DNA of 64,000 nt from Massilia sp. CFBP 13721 (GTDB taxonomy: Bacteria > Pseudomonadota > Gammaproteobacteria > Burkholderiales > Burkholderiaceae_D): NCBI RefSeq assembly GCF_014842025.1, contig NZ_JACYUY010000021.1:26438-90437 (forward strand), read 5' to 3'. This document shows, in pieces, positions 26,903-35,616 of this stretch. Below the pieces are notes generated by a model. It was not told where the DNA came from, ran no database searches, and saw only the letters and a program-made list of their open reading frames with translations. Position 1 is the first letter of the stretch; every line of letters begins with the position of its first letter. The position numbers were made by a program, and so were the translations under genes.

Positions 26903-27937
26903 TTAATTCGTCTTCGTCACTTTGCTCAGGTGGCGCGGCCGGTCCGGATCGAGTCCGCGCGCTTTCGACAGTTTTGCTGCCATCACATAAAAGGCCTGGA
27001 TCGCGACGATCGGGTCGAGGTCGGGCGTGGCCGCCACCGGCAGCGTCAGGTCGCGTTCGGCGACGTCTTCGGGCGCGGCCAGCAGCACGCGCGCACCGCG
27101 CCCGCGCATTTCGAGCGCCAATGCCACCAGGCCTGCCTGCGCCGGTCCGCGCGTGGCGAAGATCAGCAAGGGATAACCGTCTTCGATCAGCGCCATCGGG
27201 CCGTGCTTGATCTCGGCGCCGGAAAACGCTTCCGCCTGCAGGGCCGAGGTTTCCTTGAATTTCAGCGCCGCTTCCAGTGCAATCGGGAAGCTGATGCCGC
27301 GTCCGACCACCATGATGTTGCGCGCCGGTGCCAGCACCTCGATCGCGGCCGACCAGTCGACCCGGGAGGCGGCGCGCAGGTCGGCGGGCAGGGCGGCCAG
27401 GCCGGCCTTCAGTTCGGCATCGTCCTGCCATTCGGCCACCAGGCGCGCACCGGCGACCAGGCTCGTGATAAAACTCTTGGTGGCGGCCACGCTGTGCTCG
27501 TTACCCGCATGCAGGGGCATGGTCCAGGCAGCGCTCTGTGCCAGCGGCGATTCGGCGTCGTTCACCAGCGCCACCGTGGTGGCGCCGCCGTCGCGGAAGT
27601 ACTGGATCGGTTCGACCACATCCGGGCTCTGGCCTGACTGCGAAATCGCGATCGCCAGCGTGCCCTGCGTGACCAGCGGCGATTTGTACAGCGTGATCAG
27701 CGACATCGGCAGCGAGGTCACCAGCCGCCCCATGCGCGACATGATCAGGTAGGCGACATAGCCGGACGCGTGGTCCGAGCTGCCGCGCGCGACGGTGACG
27801 GCACTGGTGAAACTGGCCGCGCGCAGTGTGCGTCCCAGTTCCGCATAGCGCTCGCCGTCCTGCGACAGTTGCAGGGCGACGCAATCGCCCGCGGACATGG
27901 CTTCCTGCAGCATGAGCGAAGTCGTCGATTCGGTCAC
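26903..27937 (-). CDS. SIS-domain glucosamine-6-phosphate deaminase type (NagB-II)
   Basis: A 344-aa protein with two SIS domains, as in the isomerase half of GlmS. Residues about 35-175 contain ARGSSDHASGYVAYLI, AISQSGQSPDVVEPI and ATKSFITSL. Residues about 190-330 contain GRGISFPIALEAALKFKETS and AEIKHGPMALI. There is no glutaminase domain. In nag operons that lack classical nagB, this family acts as the glucosamine-6-phosphate deaminase/isomerase, giving fructose-6-phosphate and ammonia. No other nagB is in the operon, which supports that role. It overlaps nagA by 4 bp (ATGA). Confidence 0.87.
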   Translation of the reverse strand: MTESTTSLMLQEAMSAGDCVALQLSQDGERYAELGRTLRAASFTSAVTVARGSSDHASGYVAYLIMSRMGRLVTSLPMSLITLYKSPLVTQGTLAIAISQSGQSPDVVEPIQYFRDGGATTVALVNDAESPLAQSAAWTMPLHAGNEHSVAATKSFITSLVAGARLVAEWQDDAELKAGLAALPADLRAASRVDWSAAIEVLAPARNIMVVGRGISFPIALEAALKFKETSALQAEAFSGAEIKHGPMALIEDGYPLLIFATRGPAQAGLVALALEMRGRGARVLLAAPEDVAERDLTLPVAATPDLDPIVAIQAFYVMAAKLSKARGLDPDRPRHLSKVTKTN

Positions 27938-29019
27938 AGCGCTTCTCCTTCAATATAGACGGCTTTGATGTTCAGGTCGCGGTCGAGCACGACGAAGTCG
28001 GCATGGCAGCCGGGCGCCAGGCGCCCGCGCCGGGTTTCGCCGAGGTAGTCGGCGGCATTGGTCGATACGCGGTGCGAGGCCTCTTCGATCGACAGCCCGA
28101 TCTTGACCAGGTTGCGCAGCGCGCCATCCATCGTCAGCGTGGAGCCGGCCAGGGTGCCATCAAGCAGGCGCACGCCGCCCATGCATTTATGGACGACCTG
28201 GCGCCCGAGCATGTATTCGCCGTCCGGCATGCCGGCGGCCGCCGTCGAATCGGTCACGCAGAACAGATGCGGGATCGAACGCAGCGCCACCTTGATCGCG
28301 CCCGGATGCACGTGCAGCAGGTCGGGAATGATCTCGGCGTACTGCGCATGCGCCAGCGCGGCGCCGACCATGCCCGGTTCGCGGTGGTGCAGGCCGGGCA
28401 TCGCATTGAACAGGTGGGTAAAGCCGGCGGCGCCGTGTTCGAGCGCGGCCACGCCATCCTCGTACGAGCCACTGGTATGGCCGATCTGCACGCGGATGCC
28501 TTCTTCGGCGAGCGTGCGCACCAGTTCCAGGTGGCCGTGGATCTCGGGCGCGACCGTGATCACGCGCAGCGGCGCCAAGCGCTCGTAGGCCTCGACTTCG
28601 GCCAGCGTGGCTTCCTTGGCAAAGGGCGGCTGCGCGCCCAGTTTGGCGGCGTTGATGTACGGCCCCTCCAGGTGCACGCCGAGGATGCGCGCTTCGTGCT
28701 TGCCGCGCTCCCTGCAGGCGGCGCCGATGGCGCCCAGCGCGCGCTCGATGTCCTCGGGCGGCGCGGTCATGGTGGTGGCCAGCAGGCTGGTGGTGCCGTG
28801 GCGCGCGTGCAGGGCGGCGATCGCGTGCGGCGCATCGCCGCCTTCCATCATGTCGCGCCCGGCGCCGCCGTGCACGTGCAGGTCGATGAAGCCGGGCAGG
28901 ATGTAGTCGTCGGCGTTGGTGGCGGGATCGACCTTGTCGCCCTCGATGGTGTCGACCGTGGCGCCGAAGCGCAGCGTGCCGTGGACCCAGCCGCCGGGGG
29001 TGAGGATATTGCCGTTCAT
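27934..29019 (-). CDS. nagA: N-acetylglucosamine-6-phosphate deacetylase
   Basis: An amidohydrolase of 361 aa that converts GlcNAc-6-P to GlcN-6-P. The metal motif LHVHGG is at about 47-52, GVHLEGPYI (metal-binding Glu) at about 124-132, HLFNAM at about 213-218, and the catalytic Asp in VTDSTAAAGMPDG at about 271. I chose the ATG at 29019 because the domain starts there and it overlaps the kinase stop by 4 bp. An upstream extension in this frame lies inside the kinase gene. Confidence 0.95.
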   Translation of the reverse strand: MNGNILTPGGWVHGTLRFGATVDTIEGDKVDPATNADDYILPGFIDLHVHGGAGRDMMEGGDAPHAIAALHARHGTTSLLATTMTAPPEDIERALGAIGAACRERGKHEARILGVHLEGPYINAAKLGAQPPFAKEATLAEVEAYERLAPLRVITVAPEIHGHLELVRTLAEEGIRVQIGHTSGSYEDGVAALEHGAAGFTHLFNAMPGLHHREPGMVGAALAHAQYAEIIPDLLHVHPGAIKVALRSIPHLFCVTDSTAAAGMPDGEYMLGRQVVHKCMGGVRLLDGTLAGSTLTMDGALRNLVKIGLSIEEASHRVSTNAADYLGETRRGRLAPGCHADFVVLDRDLNIKAVYIEGEAL

Positions 29020-29891
29020 CCGTGCTGCTCCAGGTGGCGTTCGATCATGAAGAGGGCGCCGCGCGCGGAGTCGCCCTGGGCCGGCAGGCAGCGCGCCCGC
29101 GTTTCCGGCGGCAGGTAAGCCAGCAGCACCTCGCCCAGGCCGCCGCACAGGGCCAGCGGCAGGCGGCGGCTGCGGTCGAGGGCTTCGGCGATCTGCGCCA
29201 CTTCCTGGCCGGCGTGTTCCAGGATCGCGCGCGCGACCGGGTCGGCGTCGGCGTGCATGACGACGAAGCGCGCCAGGCCGGCATAGGCCGTCTGGTTGGC
29301 GCGTCCCAGCCAGATCTGCACCGCGTCGCGGCTGCCGCCGCAGGCGGCGATCACGTCGCGCGCCAGCGCGCCGCCGGCCACGCGGCCGTCGAGCACCTGC
29401 TCGATATGGTTCAGCGCGCGCAAGCCCATCCAGGCGCCGCTGGCCTCGTCGCCGGCCGGGAAGCCCCAGCCGCCGACTTCGACCTTGCTGCCGTCCGCCA
29501 GCATCGCTTCGCCGACGCTGCCGGTGCCGATCGCCACGATCGCGCCCGGCTTGCCGCCGTGCGCGCCCATCAGGGTGCTGAAGCCGTCGGTATCGAGCAC
29601 CAGCGCTGCAAAGCCGGGATCGGCGGCGACGAATTGCGCCGCCCAGTCCTTGTTGTGCACGCCGGCCAGGCCGAGGCCGATCGCCATCGAGGACAGGGGC
29701 GGGGAGCCGACGTCGGCCACCGCGCAGGCTTCGCCGATGGCGCCGAGGATGGTGGTCCAGGCATTGGCGATACCGTGGGAAAGGCCGGAGGGACCGCCGG
29801 ATGCTTGCGCCAGTTCGACGCCGTTGGGGTCGGTCAGGCGCACGCGGGTGCCGGTGCCGCCGCCATCGACGCCGATGAGATATTCGATCAT
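29016..29891 (-). CDS. N-acetylglucosamine kinase, BadF/BcrA ATPase fold
   Basis: A 291-aa kinase of the ASKHA fold. The phosphate-1 loop is GVDGGGTGTRVRL (about residues 7-19), the phosphate-2 region DTDGFSTLMGAHGG and AIGTGSVGEA, and adenosine-binding glycines lie in LCGGLGEVLLAYL. It is the first gene of the nag operon. A kinase acting on free GlcNAc implies uptake without PTS phosphorylation; no transporter is present in this window. It lies 29 bp downstream of the -10 of a near-consensus promoter. Confidence 0.88.
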   Translation of the reverse strand: MIEYLIGVDGGGTGTRVRLTDPNGVELAQASGGPSGLSHGIANAWTTILGAIGEACAVADVGSPPLSSMAIGLGLAGVHNKDWAAQFVAADPGFAALVLDTDGFSTLMGAHGGKPGAIVAIGTGSVGEAMLADGSKVEVGGWGFPAGDEASGAWMGLRALNHIEQVLDGRVAGGALARDVIAACGGSRDAVQIWLGRANQTAYAGLARFVVMHADADPVARAILEHAGQEVAQIAEALDRSRRLPLALCGGLGEVLLAYLPPETRARCLPAQGDSARGALFMIERHLEQHG

Positions 29892-29920
29892 GGGGAAATG
29901 AGTGCCGGGGAGGTCAGGGC

Positions 29921-29949
29921 ACTATAGGGAGGCGGGTTGAGCTTGTCAA
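29921..29949 (-). promoter_or_regulatory. Strong sigma-70 promoter of the nag operon
   Basis: On the minus strand, a perfect -35 TTGACA (29949-29944), a 17-bp spacer and -10 TATAGT (29926-29921) lie just upstream of the kinase gene. This is one of the best promoter matches in the window. Confidence 0.85.
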
Positions 29950-29950
29950 C

Positions 29951-30065
29951 AGGTATTTAATTGGTATTGTATTTCATGTGCGCTGGCCATTGGGACTGGG
30001 CGTCGGCGGTCCTGCCGTCCTATGAAACGGCAAGGCTGGCGCTGGTATGCAAAGTGGTATTGCTG
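29951..30065 (-). promoter_or_regulatory. ATACC direct repeats upstream of the nag promoter
   Basis: On the minus strand, AATACC occurs twice at 11-bp spacing immediately upstream of the -35 (29951-29968). A second pair of ATACC, 12 bp apart, lies about 80 bp further up (30045-30063). Their position and helical spacing suggest binding sites for a regulator of GlcNAc use, such as a GntR- or LacI-type protein. The remainder of the 322-bp gap to 30213 contains only a GC-rich hairpin, GATGCCGGC/GCCGGCAT, near 30172-30201. Confidence 0.45.
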
Positions 30066-30213
30066 AGCTGCGAAACACGATGTCGCAAATATTGGCGCCG
30101 GCCCTGCATCCAACAATTTTGTAACTAACCAACAGACGGTGGCCGCCAAGGCAAACCCATGCCAGCAGGCGATGCCGGCGGAGGCTAGCCCTGCCGGCAT
30201 GGCGGGCACCGGG

Positions 30214-31029
30214 TCAGGCGCCGCGTACGAAGCGGCAGTAGGCGGCGCCTGCGCCTTCGCTGCGCAGGGCGCTGTTGTGCCCGGCTTTTTCCAGCAGCAG
30301 CCACTGCTTGTCCTGGCGCGGGATGGCGTCGAACACCTTCTTGCCCAGCTTGGGCGGCGTCATGGTGTCCTGGCCGGCGGTGATCACCAGCGCCGGTGAC
30401 TGGAAGCGTGCGGCCGCGCTGCGGTTGTCGACCTGGCGCAGCGACGCGTCCATCTCGATGCGCACGAAGGGCCAGGCATACCACGGGATGTTCGACGACA
30501 CCAGGTCTTCGGCGCTGGTGGCAGTGGTTTCCAGCACCGTCGCCAGCACCGGCCGCGCCGCGGCGACGTGGGCGGCCATGAAGCCGCCGAGCGACTGGCC
30601 GTGCACGATCACGCGGCCCGGGTAGCGCGCGTTCACCGCGTCGAAGATGGCCAGCGCATCGGCCTGCATGTTGGCGACCGTGGGCGTGCCGCTGCTGCGT
30701 CCGTAGCCGCGGTAGTCGAACACCGCGACATTGGTGCCGCAGGCGCCCAACACGGGCAGCAATGCGTCGCCGTGCTGGTCGAGGTGGAACATGTTGCCGC
30801 CAAAGTAGAGGATGGTGCTGCGGGCACCCGGCTGTTCGAACAGCACGCCGTTGAGCATCGCGCCGTCCTGCCCCGCGACCGCCAGGTCGGTGGCGGCGCT
30901 GGCCAGGCGCTGTTCGATGACGCTGCCAGCCGCATCGGGCCGGATGAAATGGCGCTCGGTCACGCGCACCTGGGCGCATCCCGCCACCAGACACCCCATC
31001 GCTACTGCCAGCAGCGGAATTCGCATCAT
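30214..31029 (-). CDS. Alpha/beta-hydrolase lipoprotein
   Basis: A 270-271-aa protein with signal peptide and lipobox VAGC (about residues 15-18). The serine-hydrolase fold shows YFGGNMFHLDQHGD, FDYRGYGRSSGTPT and the nucleophile elbow VHGQSLGGF (Ser about 145). An Asp in AGQDTMTPPK and a His in KAGHNSA complete the triad near the C-terminus. It is predicted to be anchored in the membrane and to act on esters or similar bonds; the substrate is unknown. Two adjacent ATGs follow AGGAGG, and the second (31026) has the better spacing. Confidence 0.85.
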   Translation of the reverse strand: MMRIPLLAVAMGCLVAGCAQVRVTERHFIRPDAAGSVIEQRLASAATDLAVAGQDGAMLNGVLFEQPGARSTILYFGGNMFHLDQHGDALLPVLGACGTNVAVFDYRGYGRSSGTPTVANMQADALAIFDAVNARYPGRVIVHGQSLGGFMAAHVAAARPVLATVLETTATSAEDLVSSNIPWYAWPFVRIEMDASLRQVDNRSAAARFQSPALVITAGQDTMTPPKLGKKVFDAIPRQDKQWLLLEKAGHNSALRSEGAGAAYCRFVRGA

Positions 31030-31088
31030 GCCTCCTGATATACTGATTGTTATGGAATAAAAAATTAACGTAAAACGATAATAAATTA

Positions 31089-31640
31089 ATGTTTAACGAT
31101 AAGTCAATACGGCGTCACATCCGCCTTGTGCGTTTTCTGTCGGTCCTGCTGGCCTTGCTGCAGCTTGCCTACTTCCTGCTGTCCTGGATATTCCCCGAGC
31201 CGGTCCAGGTCGGACCGGTGACCATGAATTTTTATCCGCGCGGAATGGAGACAAATGCGGTCGCCGGCCTGGCGCCAGATTTGCGCTGGGCCGGCGCCCT
31301 GTGCGCGCTGCCTGCCTTGCTGCTGCTCGGCTACGCGCTGCTGCGCCTGGACCGCATGCTGGGAGCCTGCGCCGGCGGCCGCATGTTCGCGCTGCGCACC
31401 GTCGGCCACATGAAAGCCTTTGCCGCTGCGCTGCTGGGCACGCTGGTGCTGACCGTGATCGAGCCGGCGCTGCGCGTCTTTCTCTGGCGCCATGTCCTGG
31501 GCGGCGGCGTGCAGGGCGTGCAGGTCGGGGTCTCGTCGGAAGAACTGATGCTGGTGTTGATCTGCGCCCTGTTCTTCGTGGTCGCGTCGATGATGCACGA
31601 GGCACGCCGGATCGCCGAAGACAACGAGGGCTTCGTCTGA
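31089..31640 (+). CDS. DUF2975-like membrane protein
   Basis: A 183-aa protein with four hydrophobic segments (about 16-34, 67-86, 108-128 and 150-166). It ends in EARRIAEDNEGFV, a conserved ending in DUF2975 proteins. Such proteins are typically encoded just before a small Xre-type regulator, as here: the stop TGA overlaps the next ATG. The start lies in an AT-rich stretch with no clear ribosome site. Confidence 0.75.
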   Translation: MFNDKSIRRHIRLVRFLSVLLALLQLAYFLLSWIFPEPVQVGPVTMNFYPRGMETNAVAGLAPDLRWAGALCALPALLLLGYALLRLDRMLGACAGGRMFALRTVGHMKAFAAALLGTLVLTVIEPALRVFLWRHVLGGGVQGVQVGVSSEELMLVLICALFFVVASMMHEARRIAEDNEGFV

Positions 31641-31876
31641 TGGCCATCGTGATCGAACTCGACGTCCTGCTGGCCCAGCGCAAGGTGAAATCGAAGGAGC
31701 TGGCCGCCTATGTCGGCATCACCGAGCAGAACCTGAGCCTGCTGAAGTCGGGCAAGGTAAAAGGCGTGCGCTTTGCGACGCTGGAAAAAATCTGCGAGCG
31801 GCTCGATTGCCAGCCGGGAGACATCCTCCGTTACGTGCCGGGCGAGCCTTTCGCCGACGATGGTCCGGACATGTAG
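31640..31876 (+). CDS. Small Xre/Cro-type helix-turn-helix regulator
   Basis: A 78-aa DNA-binding protein. The helix-turn-helix is about residues 19-45 (SKELAAYVGITEQNLSLLKS), followed by ATLEKICERLDCQPGDILRY, as in YozG-like regulators. The start overlaps the upstream stop (TGATG), so the two proteins are translationally coupled. The pairing suggests a membrane-sensor and regulator module, by analogy with other DUF2975/Xre pairs. AACGATA motifs in its own promoter and in that of the next gene are candidate targets. Confidence 0.85.
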   Translation: MAIVIELDVLLAQRKVKSKELAAYVGITEQNLSLLKSGKVKGVRFATLEKICERLDCQPGDILRYVPGEPFADDGPDM

Positions 31877-31928
31877 GGCGGGCATCGGAATTATTTGCAA
31901 AAGAGCAAAAATAAACGATACTTGGTGT

Positions 31929-32582
31929 ATGAGTTCGCTATTCAAATTGTCCAAGCACCGGATGGACCCCTTGATCGACGGGGTATTCGCCGTTGCGCTG
32001 ACCATCCTGGCGCTGGAAATCAAGGTGCCCGAACTCGAGCACCCCGGCAGTGCGAGCGAACTGATCCACGCATTGATGCACCATGGCTCCGTCGTCGGCG
32101 CCTATTTCGTCAGTTTTGCATTGCTTGGACTGTTCTGGATCTGGCATCACCGGCTCTCGGACAAGGTCAGCGAGATCGATGGCGCCTTGCTCGGTTGCAG
32201 TCTCGCCTTCCTGTCGCTGGTCTGCCTGTTTCCGTTTGCCTCGGCCGTGTTCGGCCGCTACATGTTCCTCGGGAATACGGCCGCGCTGCTGGTGTATTTG
32301 CCCTTGCTGGGACTGATCCTGATCTCGCAAACCCTGTATTTCTTGCTGGCCATGCGCCGCGGGCTGATCCGCGCCGACGTGGCGCCGGCCGAAGTGCGCG
32401 GCGCGCACCGCCGCAACCTGATCGCGCTGGCCTTGTTTTCGATCTCGTGCATTCCCGCCGCATCCTTGCTGGGAATCGTCGCGCCGATCGCCTGCGGCCT
32501 GTTCGGTGCGCTGCTGCTGTGGGCTGCGCGTGCGGCGCGCTTGCGCCAGCCAGTTGTGCGTGAAACAGCCGACCAGGCTTGA
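31929..32582 (+). CDS. TMEM175-like (DUF1211) potassium channel family protein
   Basis: A 217-aa integral membrane protein with six hydrophobic segments. The N-terminal helix carries the family pattern HRMDPLIDGVFAVALTILAL (residues about 9-28), which corresponds to the bacterial TMEM175 R-x(5-6)-SDGVFAIAIT pore-helix motif, here with Ile in place of Ser. Bacterial members form tetrameric K+ channels. It lies 52 bp after the Xre gene and has AAACGATA immediately upstream, which hints at shared control. Confidence 0.8.
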   Translation: MSSLFKLSKHRMDPLIDGVFAVALTILALEIKVPELEHPGSASELIHALMHHGSVVGAYFVSFALLGLFWIWHHRLSDKVSEIDGALLGCSLAFLSLVCLFPFASAVFGRYMFLGNTAALLVYLPLLGLILISQTLYFLLAMRRGLIRADVAPAEVRGAHRRNLIALALFSISCIPAASLLGIVAPIACGLFGALLLWAARAARLRQPVVRETADQA

Positions 32583-32691
32583 AGGCTGCAGCGGGCAGCG
32601 CCGGAGCTCGCTCACAATTCCGATATAGTGTCGAAAGGGCATCGGCGCCGCCGGCTGTCCGCGCACCTCGTTCCACTGACAAATCTATTTC

Positions 32692-33948
32692 ATGAAGACC
32701 CGCACTCCTTGGTACCCCGGTTGGAACATCGTTGCAGCCGCCACCCTGTTGACCATGCTCACCGTCGGCATGCGCCTCGGCATCGGCCCCTTCTTCCTGC
32801 CGATGGCCGAAGACCTGGGTTTCAGCCGCAGCCTGCTGGCCTCGATCATCGGCGTCGGCATGCTGTGCTACGGCCTGGCGATGCCGCTGGCCGGCTACCT
32901 GGTCGGGCGCCTCGGCACGCGTTTCGTGCTCCTGCTCGGCACGGCGATCGTGTTCCTGTCGACGGCGTGGACGGTGACGGCGCGCACGCCGGTCTCCTTC
33001 CTGCTTGCCTTCGGCGTGCTGATGTCCTTCGGCCTCGGCTTCACCAGCCCGGTGGCGCTGACGCCGGTCATCAGCCGCTGGTTCACGCGCCAGCGCGGCA
33101 TGGCGCTGTTCTTCCTCTCGACCGGGTCGATGGCCGGCATGGCGGTGCTCACGCCCGTGCTCGCCTTGGCCATCGCCCGCGTTGGCTGGCAGCAGACCTT
33201 GCTGGGTTTCGCCGTCATCTTTGCCGTGGTCACCATCCCGGCCGCACTGTTCATCATCCGCGACGACGCGCCGGCCGGCACCGACCTGTTGCCGGCGGCG
33301 GCCGGCAGCATGCCGCAAACGGCGCCGCCAGCCCAGGCCAGCCTCGGCTTCGCCGCCGCCGTGCGTACCGCGCCGTTCCTGAAAATCGTGTTCGGCCTGT
33401 TCGCCTGCGGCTTCAGCATGAACCTGCTGGGCACCCACGGCGTACCGATGTTGATGGACCATGGCTTCGACGCCATGACCAGTTCCTACGGCATCGGCCT
33501 GATCGGCCTGGTGGCGATTCTCGGCACGCTGGTGCTGGGCCGGCTGTCCGACCGCACGGCGCGCCGCAACATCCTCGGCGCCATTTATTTCGTGCGTGGA
33601 CTGGGCTTTTTCGCGCTGCTCATGGTCGGCACCCACTGGGAGTTGTACATCGCCGCCGCCATCGGTGGCCTGGTCTGGGCGGGCAGCATCGCCACTTCCT
33701 CGGCCATGCTGGCCGATATCTACGGCGTGCGCCTGGTCGGCCTCATGTACGGCACCGCCTACCTCGGCCACCAGGTCGGCGCCATGCTCAGTTCCTGGCT
33801 CGGCGGCTGGGCCTTCGAGCGCTTCGGCACGCACTGGGTCGCGTTCGGTACGGCGGGCTTGCTGTTGCTGGCGGCGGCCGCGGTGTCGATGCGGCTGCCC
33901 TTGAAGGGATTTACGCTGATGGGGCCGGCCCTGGCGGTGAAGGGCTGA
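32692..33948 (+). CDS. Major facilitator superfamily transporter
   Basis: A 418-aa permease with about 12 membrane helices in two six-helix halves separated by a hydrophilic loop (about residues 195-220). It resembles the oxalate/formate-like or monocarboxylate (OFA/MCP) branch by its start YPGWNIVAAATLLTMLTVGM and the loop GLGFTSPVALTPVISRWFTRQRG. The substrate is not determinable. It is monocistronic and ends in a clear terminator. Confidence 0.88.
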   Translation: MKTRTPWYPGWNIVAAATLLTMLTVGMRLGIGPFFLPMAEDLGFSRSLLASIIGVGMLCYGLAMPLAGYLVGRLGTRFVLLLGTAIVFLSTAWTVTARTPVSFLLAFGVLMSFGLGFTSPVALTPVISRWFTRQRGMALFFLSTGSMAGMAVLTPVLALAIARVGWQQTLLGFAVIFAVVTIPAALFIIRDDAPAGTDLLPAAAGSMPQTAPPAQASLGFAAAVRTAPFLKIVFGLFACGFSMNLLGTHGVPMLMDHGFDAMTSSYGIGLIGLVAILGTLVLGRLSDRTARRNILGAIYFVRGLGFFALLMVGTHWELYIAAAIGGLVWAGSIATSSAMLADIYGVRLVGLMYGTAYLGHQVGAMLSSWLGGWAFERFGTHWVAFGTAGLLLLAAAAVSMRLPLKGFTLMGPALAVKG

Positions 33949-33973
33949 TTCGATTCAACCAAAGGAATCGATG

Positions 33974-34009
33974 AAAGCACGCGCTCCTTTGCGGACCGCG
34001 TGCTTTTTT
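33974..34009 (+). terminator. Rho-independent terminator after the MFS gene
   Basis: Stem AAAGCACGCG / CGCGTGCTTT with a 13-nt loop, followed by TTTATT. Confidence 0.88.
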
Positions 34010-34133
34010 ATTGCTGCTTGCTCGTGTCGCGAACGACGTCCATTTAGTTCGGCAAGTACGACTGACGCCCCGCATGCGCTCAGCTTGCACGGCAGGTTAC
34101 AAGTTCGAGGTGACCACGACCCGCACGCCAGCG

Positions 34134-35603
34134 ATGAAGATTCTCAGCAGCACACTTGTGTACCACGCAGCCGCCGTCATGCGCAGCGGTGTCTACCTGG
34201 TCGCCATCCTACTGGTGTGCTGGAACTACTGGATCAACCGCTATTTCGGCATGCCCGACATCGACCAGATCAGCTACCACCTGCAGTTCGGCGCCGAGGG
34301 ACTGGGCGCGTCCGATCCGGCCGTGGTGCGGCGCTTCGTGCGCTGGTGCGTCGTGGCGCCGCTGCTGCTGCTCGTGTGCGTGCTGCTGGCGGAACGCTGG
34401 GTCCTTGCACGCGGCAAGTGGCTGTCGGCGCGCCTGCGCGCCACGCTGCCGGCCGCGGCGCTGGTTGCGGCCATCGCCCTCTGGCTGTCGCAGCTGTCGC
34501 TCATGGAATTCGTTGCCGCGAATGCCGGCCCCGATTACTTCGGCCAGCATTACGTGCCGCCCGCCCGGGTAGCAGTGCAGGGCGTCAACCCGAAAAACCT
34601 GATCCTGATCTACGTCGAGAGCCTGGAGGCGGGCTACAGCGATCGCGCGGTCTTTGGCGACGACCTGATCGCGCCCCTGACCGAGCTCGCTGCCGGCAGT
34701 CTCAACGCCAGCCATTTCGCCCAGTTCGAGCAGGTGCCCGGCACCGGCTGGACGATCGCCGCCATGGTGGCGACCCAGTGCGGCGTGCCGCTCAAGCGCA
34801 TCACCGTGTTCGACGAAACCACGCAAGGCGACGTGGTGCAGGCCTTCCTGCCGAACGCCGTCTGCCTGAGCGATATCCTGGCCCGCCACGGCTACCGCAA
34901 CGTGTTCATGGGCGGGGCTTCGCCGACGTTCGCGGGGAAGGGGAAGTTTTTACGCGCCCACCACTACCACGAGGTGTTGGGACGGGAGGATTGGCAGCGC
35001 GACGGCGTGCCGGAAAACGCCATGAACGGTTGGGGTTTGTATGACGAAGACCTGTTCAGCCGTGCGCGCGTGCGCCTCGGCGAACTGCATGCGGCAGGCG
35101 AGCCTTTCAACCTGACGCTGCTGACGGTCGACAGCCACGAACCCTTCGGCCACCTCTCGCGCAGCTGTGCGCGCCGCGGCCATGCCGGCTTCGAGGGCGT
35201 GATCCGCTGCAGCGCCAGCGACATCGCCGCCTTCGTCGAGCATGTCGCCGCGCGCGGCTATCTGCTGGACACGAATATCGTGATCCTGGGCGACCACCTG
35301 GCGCGCCGCAATCCACTGACCCACAAGCTCGCGCGCCTGCCGGAACGCTCGCTGTTCAACGCCTTTATCGGCGCGGCGGTGCCGGCCAGGAACCGCGCGC
35401 AGCTGGTGCACTTCGACTTCCTGCCCACGATTCTCGAATTCAGCGGCTTCACGGTCGAGGGCGGGCGCCTCGGCCTCGGTTACAGCGCGTTCAACCAGCA
35501 CGCCGCCCAGCCGGGACCGCAGCGCCTGCGCGAGCTGCGCGCGTCGGTCATGAACCGCTCCGACAGCTATCGGGCGCTGTGGATCGCGCCCCGACCGCCA
35601 TGA
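34134..35603 (+). CDS. LtaS/MdoB-like phosphoglycerol or phosphoethanolamine transferase
   Basis: A 489-aa inner-membrane protein of the sulfatase-like alkaline phosphatase superfamily. Only three N-terminal helices are visible (about 18-35, 68-86 and 104-124). The catalytic domain has LILIYVESLEAGYSD (metal-binding Glu), GTGWTIAAMVATQCGVPL (nucleophile Thr), VDSHEPFGHL and VILGDHLARR (metal-binding Asp-His). OpgB of E. coli is much longer (about 760 aa). It probably decorates periplasmic glucans or lipids. The start is uncertain: ATG at 34134 or GTG at 34110; further upstream lies the MFS terminator. It converges on the next gene. Confidence 0.78.
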   Translation: MKILSSTLVYHAAAVMRSGVYLVAILLVCWNYWINRYFGMPDIDQISYHLQFGAEGLGASDPAVVRRFVRWCVVAPLLLLVCVLLAERWVLARGKWLSARLRATLPAAALVAAIALWLSQLSLMEFVAANAGPDYFGQHYVPPARVAVQGVNPKNLILIYVESLEAGYSDRAVFGDDLIAPLTELAAGSLNASHFAQFEQVPGTGWTIAAMVATQCGVPLKRITVFDETTQGDVVQAFLPNAVCLSDILARHGYRNVFMGGASPTFAGKGKFLRAHHYHEVLGREDWQRDGVPENAMNGWGLYDEDLFSRARVRLGELHAAGEPFNLTLLTVDSHEPFGHLSRSCARRGHAGFEGVIRCSASDIAAFVEHVAARGYLLDTNIVILGDHLARRNPLTHKLARLPERSLFNAFIGAAVPARNRAQLVHFDFLPTILEFSGFTVEGGRLGLGYSAFNQHAAQPGPQRLRELRASVMNRSDSYRALWIAPRPP

Positions 35604-35616
35604 ACCTGGAGACCGC

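Noticed and set aside
32167..33834. 555-codon minus-strand frame opposite the TMEM175-like and MFS genes
   Set aside because: Charged repetitive composition typical of antisense to membrane helices in high-GC DNA; it crosses two real genes.
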